Source of the DNA: Phoronis pallida
Lineage: Eukaryota; Phoronida; Phoronidae
Assembly (NCBI GenBank): GCA_028565715.1
Contig: JAOXYC010180912.1
Span: 1 to 18,981 of the forward strand
Direction: 5' to 3'
Length of the DNA stretch: 18,981 bases
The notes under the pieces are model-generated. The model ran no database searches, was not told the DNA's origin, and saw only the letters and a list, made by a program, of their open reading frames with translations. How positions within the stretch are numbered: position 1 is the first letter of the stretch; every line of letters starts with the position of its first letter. Of the stretch, positions 18,001-18,981 are shown piece after piece. Position numbers and translations under genes: made by a program.

Positions 18001-18379
18001 GTGTGTACTGTTGCATTAAGGAGTAAGAAAATAAACTGATAGATGTAAAGAAAAAAATGTGCTGTATACATTGCTGTAAACAACATATCTGCGACTTTTA
18101 AGTGTGTTTTTCCACATTTTCTCTTACAATTTCTGATTTTCTTGAATCAATTCATTGCGATATTCCTAATAAATATATATGACAGCCTTAGTTAATACTG
18201 ATACCCCCCAGCCACCTATTACTTCCATCCTAACCCTAGATGACGGCAAAGAGAAACCTGGTTCCTTCAGCACTAAGATTTCCAAAGCTGGCAAATCCTT
18301 GGATAAGTTTGTGAAAAACAACTTCTCACCACTGAAATGGGGACCATTTAAAAAGGAGTTTTGGGATGACGTGATGTAG
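2..18379 (+). CDS. ESYT: Extended synaptotagmin (E-Syt), 16 exons, 5' partial, SMP + C2A + C2B + basic tail
   Basis: E-Syts are ER-anchored tethers that bind the plasma membrane through C2 domains and carry glycerolipids in their SMP domain. Joined exons: 2-70, 4384-4425, 4911-5048, 5255-5331, 6203-6359, 6761-6937, 7582-7681, 9950-10020, 10975-11060, 11649-11697, 12325-12414, 15165-15254, 15967-16131, 16825-16974, 17710-17878, 18186-18379. The sum is 1824 nt, exactly 607 codons plus TAG, with no internal stop. Window residues ~24-220 are the SMP domain (FPDVERTEWVNK, PLVGGLQVFFL, VLPNR), ~221-340 C2A, ~368-487 C2B, 488-607 a hydrophilic then basic tail. The N-terminal hairpin is upstream of the window. 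Odd points are a GC donor in intron 2 and the absence of C2C. Family assignment is secure; whether it is the ESYT1, ESYT2 or ESYT3 orthologue cannot be settled here, although the layout is nearest ESYT2/3. Confidence 0.95.
149..490. repeat. Foldback (long inverted-repeat) element in intron 1
   Basis: The outer arms are CAGGCCTTGGTAACAACAA at 149-167 and its perfect reverse complement at 472-490. Weaker complementarity continues inward (ACGGACCACAAAACTAGGCA side against TGCCTAGTTTTTTGGTCCGT side near 232-251 and 406-425, and GGACATACT against its partner near the centre at 300-345). It is GC-richer than its surroundings. Probably a non-autonomous DNA transposon; no target-site duplication was identified. 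Confidence 0.7.
1052..1205. repeat. Degenerate ~27-40-bp tandem repeats
   Basis: The phrase GCTAAATATGA...AAA..GTTG or ATTG recurs about five times (starting near 1054, 1082, 1109, 1144 and 1174) with changing length. This is consistent with a decayed minisatellite. Unit boundaries are approximate. Confidence 0.45.
3452..3500. repeat. Near-perfect short palindrome (hairpin)
   Basis: The arm with GTCAGCACTTGCCAGTTT faces AAACTGGCAAGTACTGAC across a 2-nt centre, with one mismatch. Weaker pairing extends outward in A/T-rich sequence. It could be a miniature inverted-repeat remnant or a transcript hairpin; no gene-like role is evident. Confidence 0.6.
3539..3620. repeat. Two-copy direct repeat, ~41 bp
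   Basis: Two adjacent imperfect copies share AATTCGAGTTTCA (3551 and 3592), with matching flanks (TGAAAA before, AAAGCA after). A small local tandem duplication. Confidence 0.5.
4315..4360 (+). repeat. tRNA-derived SINE 3' fragment before exon 2
   Basis: Contains a B-box-like GGTTCGATTCC at 4319-4329, followed by a tail similar to the fragments at 12235-12312 and, inverted, ~11165-11260. No A box is present. It ends roughly 25 bp before the exon 2 acceptor. Confidence 0.45.
4384..4425 (+). CDS. ESYT: ESYT exon 2: start of SMP domain (14 codons)
   Basis: The acceptor is TTATTTACAG|GTT. The 14 codons give VVFPDVERTEWVNK, matching the family pattern W-V-x-FPD-x-ER-x-EW-x-N-K. The donor is AAG|GCAAGT, a GC rather than GT donor. 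The only nearby GT, at 4430, would add 4 nt and break the frame into exon 3, so the GC site is the one that works. A SINE-like tail lies about 55 bp before the acceptor. Confidence 0.9.
4426..4910 (+). other. Intron 2, GC-AG type
   Basis: Donor AAG|GCAAGT and acceptor TATTTCAG. Apart from the C at +2 the donor matches the consensus perfectly, as is usual for GC-AG introns spliced by the major spliceosome. The exon join NK|VISQ agrees with the protein family, so this is not a misplaced boundary. Confidence 0.85.
4633..4804. mobile_element. MITE-like element, TACCGTACACACC termini, intron 2
   Basis: The left end TACCGTACACACCCGGGTAT (4634 onward), continuing AAGCCCA, is answered by its reverse complement TGGGCTTATACC..GGTGTGTACGGTA at 4777-4803 with one small mismatch region. 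The length is about 172 bp with no coding capacity. The flanking ATA on both sides may include a TA target duplication. It shares its terminal TACCGTA with the element at 5708-5996. Confidence 0.75.
4911..5048 (+). CDS. ESYT: ESYT exon 3: SMP domain, first helix and strand
   Basis: 46 codons between GGTATTTCAG and a consensus GTAAGT donor at 5049, phase 0 at both ends. It reads VISQMWPYIGDYVEELL at its start and FKFERVDLGDI at its end, typical of the E-Syt SMP N-terminal helix (Q-x-WP-x-I/L) followed by the first beta strand (F-x-F-x-x-V-x-x-G). Confidence 0.95.
5255..5331 (+). CDS. ESYT: ESYT exon 4: SMP domain strand
   Basis: 25 codons plus two bases: APRIGGVKVYTDRV, then RRNEIVLDMEL. This matches the family's P-x-R-I-x-GVKVY motif. 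The acceptor is TTTTTGTAG and the donor TT|GTAAGT at 5332. The intron is phase 2, so TT joins the first T of exon 5 as Phe. Confidence 0.93.
5432..5480 (+). mobile_element. Possible hAT-type terminus fragment, intron 4
   Basis: CAGTGGCGGATCCAGGGGGG at 5432-5451 resembles the terminal motif (CAGTGGCGGAT-C/T-C/T-AGG) common to many hAT-derived MITEs. The expected opposite end (CGCCACTG) is not visible nearby, so this would be a truncated copy. Recognition rests on the motif alone. Confidence 0.35.
5708..5996. mobile_element. MITE-like element, TACCGTATAACCCCGC termini, intron 4
   Basis: The left end TACCGTATAACCCCGCAAAT, continuing GAGCGCATGCGCCTATA, is matched by the right end TATAGGCGCATGCGCTCAATTGCGGGGTTATACGGTA (5961-5996) with about one mismatch over ~37 bp. 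The element is 289 bp, GC-rich against its surroundings, and has internal CGCTTATA/GCGGAACC subrepeats. An open frame inside it is an accident of composition. It lies 35 bp before the exon-5 fossil. Confidence 0.8.
6032..6110 (+). pseudogene. Broken duplicate of ESYT exon 5 (pseudoexon)
   Basis: After TTTTTCAG at 6024-6031 the sequence reads, in the phase demanded by exon 4, F-VGDADIRVSLK, closely matching YAGDADIRVSVK of exon 5. It then loses 8 nt (exon 5 CGTGGTAA) and continues AGCTGGTATAAA in the wrong frame to TAA at 6108-6110. No consensus donor follows. FVG at the start is actually closer to the vertebrate E-Syt pattern than exon 5's YAG. The acceptor looks intact, so inclusion as a stop-containing exon is possible. 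Confidence 0.8.
6160..6186. repeat. (AAT)n microsatellite before exon 5
   Basis: About seven AAT/ATA triplets followed by a T run, lying between the exon-5 fossil and the exon-5 acceptor at 6202. Confidence 0.8.
6203..6359 (+). CDS. ESYT: ESYT exon 5: SMP domain core
   Basis: Begins with one base completing Phe, then YAGDADIRVSVKRGKAGIKD and VHGTLRVIMKPLMPKIPLVG, ending GGLQVFFLSKP. The segment G-x-x-RV-x-x-PL-x-x-x-P-LVG-x-x-FF is a hallmark of E-Syt SMP domains. The acceptor is TTTATTTCAG and the donor CCG|GTAAAG at 6360, phase 0. A broken copy of the first part of this exon lies 170 bp upstream. Confidence 0.95.
6360..6760 (+). other. Intron 5, nothing recognised
   Basis: AT-rich. The frame of exon 5 stays open for about 56 codons into the intron, but the sequence there has no E-Syt character and the donor at 6360 is followed by the correct next exon at 6761. 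Confidence 0.7.
6761..6937 (+). CDS. ESYT: ESYT exon 6: C-terminal half of SMP domain
   Basis: 59 codons: TIDFNLTDLANAFDIPGLSD, then an alpha-helical stretch, VLPNRIPVQIS and YSDLKYPMPT. The pattern NL-x-D-x-PGLSD followed by Y-M-VLPNR and L-x-x-P-x-P is diagnostic for E-Syts and ends the SMP domain right before C2A. The acceptor is CATTATTGCAG. The donor ACG|GTTTGT has a non-consensus T at +3 but is fixed by the family join P-M-P-T|GVLRL. Confidence 0.94.
6938..7581 (+). other. Intron 6, possible small repeat only
   Basis: Mostly plain AT-rich sequence. ATTGTGC near 7246 and GCACAAT near 7284 enclose GTGCTTTACAATGG, which may be a decayed short interspersed or inverted repeat. Nothing else is recognised. 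Confidence 0.5.
7582..7681 (+). CDS. ESYT: ESYT exon 7: start of C2A (Ca2+ loop 1)
   Basis: 33 codons plus one base: GVLRLNIVQAKDLKSTDINM, then FSKNSSDPYVMTY. GVLR-I/L is the first strand of C2A, and the Asp of STD and of SDPY occupy the two loop-1 Ca2+-ligand positions. The acceptor is TGTTTCAG. The donor A|GTTAGT at 7682 is phase 1. A large tandem-repeat element begins only 23 bp into the following intron. Confidence 0.94.
7705..9225 (+). mobile_element. ~1.5-kb element with palindromic ends and a 157-bp tandem-repeat core, intron 7
   Basis: The left edge is the 20-bp palindrome TGCGTCCACTTGTGGACGCA (7705-7724). The right edge carries GTGGACGCA at 9217-9225, inverted relative to the left TGCGTCCAC. 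Between them are ~9 tandem units. Bivalve genomes are known to carry non-autonomous elements with a core of ~150-160-bp tandem repeats (the pearl/CvA group and Helitron-related elements), and this layout resembles them. Class is uncertain without a database match. The element starts 23 bp after the exon 7 donor. Confidence 0.6.
7766..9173 (+). repeat. ~9 tandem copies of a 157-bp satellite-like unit
   Basis: The anchor GCTTGTTCACACTTTTTCTC recurs at 7766, 7923, 8080, 8237, 8394, 8552, 8708, 8865 and 9022, with a decayed one at 9174. Spacings are 157, 157, 157, 157, 158, 156, 157, 157 and 152. Other constant blocks are CGGATTTTGACGAAACTTGG, GGTCAATGCGCCGGCACCAG and AACTCCCCCTGGTGGCAGAA. The middle units are most alike; the last two are the most diverged. 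Open frames across it are incidental, as 157 is not a multiple of three. Confidence 0.93.
9363..9708. mobile_element. Foldback element, family copy 1, intron 7
   Basis: The outer arms CTGTCTCCTTGTTGGTCC and GGGACCAATGAGGAGACAG face each other. The inner arms include a perfect 20-bp pair, GGGGTGATTTGAGAGCTTTT (9480-9499) against its complement (9551-9570). Shares GAGTCCTTTG and TTGCATCTGAGTCAAAAA blocks with the copies at 15307-15647 and 16362-16658. No coding capacity. Confidence 0.8.
9707..9771. repeat. 25-bp-arm hairpin abutting the foldback element
   Basis: GAATGGTTATTTTGATTGTTGCA and its near-perfect complement ATGCAACAATCAAACTAACC-ATTCT flank a ~15-nt loop. It starts where the preceding foldback element ends, so it may be a nested insertion or part of it. 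Confidence 0.65.
9950..10020 (+). CDS. ESYT: ESYT exon 8: C2A middle strands
   Basis: Two bases complete Ile, followed by GNQTFRTKTVKSNVNPFWNE and YYE. This is the C2 signature V/IG-x-Q-x-F-x-T-K-x-x-x-x-x-NP-x-WNE. The acceptor is ACTTTTCAG and the donor GAG|GTAGGA at 10021, phase 0. Confidence 0.94.
10111..10637. mobile_element. MITE-like element with 23-bp perfect terminal repeats flanked by TTAA, intron 8
   Basis: ATTTAACGTAAGTGTGAACC (continuing TTG) at 10111-10133 is exactly complemented at 10615-10637. A second inner pair, AAGGGAAACGGGTCTCA (10234-10250) and its complement (10359-10375), is also perfect. TTAA stands at each outer edge, as expected if the target duplication were TTAA (piggyBac-type), but TTAA is itself palindromic, so the terminal repeats may simply include it. 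527 bp, non-coding. Confidence 0.8.
10768..10854. repeat. Small inverted repeat in intron 8
   Basis: AATTTACTTCAAAACA (10768-10783) and its exact complement (10839-10854), with a second pair ACTTGCA/TGCAAGT (10804-10810, 10827-10833) inside. Weaker pairing may extend to about 10738-10880. Probably a small MITE remnant; it ends ~120 bp before exon 9. Confidence 0.65.
10975..11060 (+). CDS. ESYT: ESYT exon 9: C2A Ca2+ loop 3
   Basis: 28 codons plus two bases: AVVDQKTGQNIDIEVYDDDN, then ASKDDELG. The VYD-x-D-x(5)-D spacing (here VYDDDNASKDD) supplies the three loop-3 aspartates used for Ca2+ in synaptotagmin-type C2 domains. With the two in exon 7, all five ligands are present. The acceptor is TCTCAAAAG, with a weak pyrimidine tract near the AG. 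The donor AG|GTAAGT is phase 2. Confidence 0.92.
11165..11260 (-). repeat. tRNA-derived SINE-like sequence, minus strand, intron 9
   Basis: On the minus strand it reads GCTCAGTTGGTAGAGTATC (A-box-like, 11236-11254), then GGTTCAATTCC (B-box-like, 11203-11213), and a tail running to about 11165. The order and spacing are those of a tRNA body. The middle does not fold as a clean cloverleaf, so this is a tRNA-derived repeat, not a working tRNA gene. Confidence 0.6.
11319..11380 (+). repeat. tRNA-like sequence, plus strand, divergent partner
   Basis: TAGCTCATTTGGTGGACCAT (11321-11340) resembles an A box, and GGTACAATTTCC (11365-11376) a decayed B box. It faces away from the minus-strand copy, with CTAGTATTT/AAATACTAG complementary between them. 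More diverged than the minus-strand partner. Confidence 0.5.
11649..11697 (+). CDS. ESYT: ESYT exon 10: C2A late strand, 49-nt micro-exon
   Basis: One base completes Ser (LGS, as in the family's D-D-x-LGS), then 16 codons VSVEISSVAGKQCVDR. The acceptor is GTGATTCTAG and the donor AGG|GTAAGT at 11698. It is less conserved than its neighbours, but length and phases fit exactly between exons 9 and 11, and the join R|WLPL matches the family's D-x-W-F-x-L. Confidence 0.88.
12027..12169. mobile_element. 143-bp MITE with perfect 23-bp terminal inverted repeats, intron 10
   Basis: TAGAATAAGGATTCTTTTGA (continuing ACA) at 12027-12049 is exactly complemented at 12147-12169. AATTATGCATTTAGA lies at the left edge (12015-12029) and again at 12203-12217, 33 bp beyond the right end, hinting at a local duplication around the insertion. 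Non-coding. Confidence 0.8.
12235..12312 (+). repeat. SINE 3' half running up to the exon 11 acceptor
   Basis: GGCCGGCAAACAGGGAGACC, TGGGTTCGATTCCC and a T/C-rich tail match the minus-strand SINE at 11165-11260 almost base for base through GGCAAACAGG-GAGACCT-GGTTC-ATTCCCA and the following ATTTTTC-TCTTCAA-like tail. The A box is missing. The tail ends about 12 bp before the acceptor at 12324, so the repeat supplies much of the 3' splice region. Confidence 0.65.
12325..12414 (+). CDS. ESYT: ESYT exon 11: end of C2A and linker
   Basis: 30 codons: WLPLEEADDGQIRIKLMWLN, then LSANPEDLRK. The W-x-x-L-x-x-x-x-x-G-x-I-x-I/L-x-L-x-WL pattern is the last two strands of the E-Syt C2A domain. The acceptor is TTTTATTACAG and the donor AAG|GTAGGA, phase 0. 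The pyrimidine tract directly follows a SINE-derived segment. Confidence 0.94.
12415..15164 (+). other. Intron 11 (2.75 kb), no element or gene recognised
   Basis: Low-GC sequence with many T and A runs. The block at 13140-13290 is GC-richer than its surroundings but I cannot assign it. Open frames at 13156-13344, 13335-13610 (minus) and 14189-14434 lack any domain, codon bias or splice partners that I can see. Confidence 0.6.
15165..15254 (+). CDS. ESYT: ESYT exon 12: linker and first strand of C2B
   Basis: 30 codons: SMNQQTALRHNEPLSTALLM, then VYLDSAEDLP. The phrase L-S-x-ALL-x-V/I-YLDSA-x-x-LP is the characteristic opening of the E-Syt C2B domain. The acceptor is TCCACACAG and the donor CCT|GTAAGT at 15255, phase 0. 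Confidence 0.93.
15307..15647. mobile_element. Foldback element, family copy 2, intron 12
   Basis: The ~54-bp arms 15307-15360 and 15594-15647 are complementary with scattered mismatches (GTTGGTTCAAATCC against GGATTTGAACCAAC, and CAAATCAACTAG against CTAGTTGATTTAC). It contains the same 20-mer GGGGTGATTTGAGAGCTTTT (15432-15451) as copy 1. 341 bp, beginning 52 bp after the exon 12 donor. Confidence 0.85.
15865..15966 (+). repeat. 69-bp tandem duplication of the exon 13 splice acceptor
   Basis: ATTTGCAACTGAAGTTATCTTTGTTTCTCATTAG|ACC (AG at 15897) is repeated as ATTTGCAACTGATGTTAAGTTTATTTCTTATTAG|ACC (AG at 15966). The upstream site would join exon 12 in frame, but TAG follows at 15916-15918, so only the downstream site gives a full protein. 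Confidence 0.8.
15967..16131 (+). CDS. ESYT: ESYT exon 13: C2B middle, degenerate Ca2+ loop 1
   Basis: 55 codons, including SEPSPYCKLRVGNNEMVSRI, NTASPRWEQNFHFLIHSP and MEDLDVE. The fold matches E-Syt C2B (PW-E-x-N-F-x-F-x-I-H-x-P-x-x-x-x-L-x-V-E). The SDPY Asp is replaced in PSPY, so Ca2+ binding is not expected. The acceptor is TTCTTATTAG and the donor GAA|GTGAGT at 16132. A near-copy of the acceptor lies exactly 69 bp upstream. Confidence 0.93.
16362..16658. mobile_element. Foldback element, family copy 3, intron 13
   Basis: A 15-bp perfect terminal repeat, AAGTTACTGGCTCTG (16362-16376) and its complement (16644-16658). The left part aligns with copy 2 (TTGGTT-AAATCCG-C-TCAAAA, then GAGTCCTTTGTTGAACATAA and CATCTGAGTC). 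The right half has been replaced or rearranged. 297 bp, non-coding. Confidence 0.8.
16825..16974 (+). CDS. ESYT: ESYT exon 14: C-terminal half of C2B
   Basis: 50 codons: VYNNKKDKKIGWCSMSIKQL, LSEPSM, then YEPVPLKHAGPSSKIHLRMC and LR. The late part, L-x-x-x-GP-x-S-x-I-x-L-x-L/M, is typical of E-Syt C2B. The loop-3 aspartates are lost (VYNN in place of VYD-x-D). The acceptor is ATAACCTGCAG and the donor AGG|GTGAGT at 16975, phase 0. Reading through the donor would add about 17 residues before a stop. Confidence 0.93.
17299..17535. repeat. Nested inverted repeats in intron 14
   Basis: CATTGAATAATGAATTTCTC (within 17445-17470) and its near-perfect complement (17510-17535) form 26-bp arms. A shorter pair, CTTTTTTCTCACATGA (17299-17314) against TCATGTGAGAAAAG (17415-17428), lies just upstream. 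Probable MITE remnants; no open frame of interest. Confidence 0.65.
17600..17646. repeat. 13-bp-arm hairpin before exon 15
   Basis: CCGATACATTTTA (17600-17612) and its exact complement (17634-17646), 64 bp before the exon 15 acceptor. Possible tiny MITE remnant or transcript hairpin. Confidence 0.55.
17710..17878 (+). CDS. ESYT: ESYT exon 15: hydrophilic, probably disordered linker
   Basis: 56 codons plus one base, starting ILTGDVDASRESLLPS and rich in Lys, Asp, Asn, Gln, Ser and Thr. No domain is visible and it is probably disordered. The acceptor is TTATTTTTCAG and the donor CCAG|GTAATG at 17879, phase 1. In other E-Syts the equivalent position is a disordered linker leading to C2C. Membership of the gene rests on frame, splice sites and position rather than similarity. 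Confidence 0.8.
18186..18379 (+). CDS. ESYT: ESYT exon 16: basic C-terminal tail and stop
   Basis: Two bases complete Ala, followed by 63 codons and TAG at 18377. After a Pro/Thr-rich start it reads SFSTKISKAGKSLDKFVKNN, then FSPLKWGPFKKEFWDDVM. The acceptor is ATATATGACAG. The Lys-rich stretch with regularly spaced hydrophobics could form an amphipathic membrane-binding segment (inference). There is no C2 fold here. Poly(A) signals follow within 170 bp, supporting a real gene end. Confidence 0.8.
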
Positions 18380-18560
18380 AAATCCAAGCGTAAAGATACT
18401 TACTACTGATACTGGTTACTTAATCAACAAGCAGGAGCCCAGGGAGAGGTTTTCATGATGGAAAAATAAAATGATTCAGAACAGCTTTTAGTAACCATGG
18501 ACAGAAGAAATTTGGAAATAAAAAGTTGGAAACGAAAAATAATAAAAATTGAAAACAACA
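18380..18560 (+). other. Probable 3' UTR of ESYT
   Basis: Follows the TAG at 18377-18379 directly. Contains three AATAAA hexamers, and no splice donor or C2C-like coding sequence is visible. The exact cleavage site cannot be read from sequence alone. Confidence 0.6.
18465..18470 (+). terminator. Candidate poly(A) signal AATAAA (1 of 3)
   Basis: Canonical hexamer 86 bp after the stop codon. Further hexamers are at 18517-18522 and 18541-18546; any of the three could be used, giving alternative 3' ends. Confidence 0.5.
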
Positions 18561-18981
18561 TTTTTCTTGATTTGCTGAAGAAATTCATTTTTACTTTTCA
18601 AAACATTTGCTGATAAAGATGGAAAGTATTTCTTGAAATTGTGCCAGTCAAAGATTTTTTGCAATTTTGAGATGAGGTTTAGGAATTAAATGCTTCATTT
18701 ATTTTGACTTCTCAAAATGAATGTCGTGTTTTAACTTAAAAGTGCAAAATACATTCATCTGTTGCTTATAGAAAGTAAGACGTGTATATTTGTGTTGTTA
18801 ATTATGGTTTCTTTTTTTACAACAAAAAAATATTGTTTTGTTTAGTTTTCTTTCTAATTGATTAAATTTGATTTGTGTTTAATTGAAGTCATATTTAAAG
18901 ATGATTGAACTCTGTGATGGTGTTCGTAGCAACATCAGTAATAGTTCACTAATTATATTATTTTGTTTTCCATTCACTTAC
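18561..18981. other. Downstream sequence, nothing recognised
   Basis: AT-rich with T and A runs. No open frame, splice-site pattern or repeat that I can identify. It may be a longer 3' UTR or intergenic. Confidence 0.5.

Overview
The window looks like AT-rich animal nuclear DNA. It is filled by the 3' two-thirds or so of one spliced gene on the + strand. Sixteen coding exons, each with AG acceptors and GT (once GC) donors, join in one open frame of 607 codons plus stop. The product is an extended synaptotagmin (E-Syt): an SMP lipid-transfer domain, a C2A domain with a full set of Ca2+ ligands, a degenerate C2B domain, and a basic, lysine-rich C-terminal tail. The 5' end, which should encode the ER-anchoring hydrophobic hairpin, lies before position 1. 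The ~157-bp tandem-repeat element in intron 7, the tRNA-derived SINE pieces and the general composition suggest a marine invertebrate. A mollusc-like lophotrochozoan is my best guess, as an inference only.

Layout: exon 1 (partial, ends at 70), then a 4.3-kb intron holding a 340-bp foldback repeat, degenerate short repeats and a SINE tail. Exons 2-6 (4384-6937) encode the SMP domain. Introns 2 and 4 there hold two MITE-like elements with shared TACCGTA termini, and intron 4 also holds a broken duplicate of exon 5. Exons 7-11 (7582-12414) encode C2A; intron 7 carries about nine 157-bp tandem repeats starting 23 bp after the donor, and introns 8-10 carry inverted-repeat elements and tRNA-derived pieces. 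Exons 12-14 (15165-16974) encode C2B, with two more members of a foldback family in introns 12 and 13. Exons 15-16 (17710-18379) encode the tail and the stop, followed by candidate AATAAA poly(A) signals at 18465-18546.

Known E-Syts tether the ER to the plasma membrane and move glycerolipids between them in a Ca2+- and PI(4,5)P2-dependent way. The animal proteins normally end in a further C2 domain (C2C), which is missing here and replaced by the basic tail. I see no second protein-coding gene, rRNA, intact tRNA, CRISPR array or prokaryote-type operon. The notable items are the missing C2C, the exon-5 fossil, a GC-AG intron, a 69-bp duplicated splice acceptor, and several families of small repeats, some lying directly beside splice sites.
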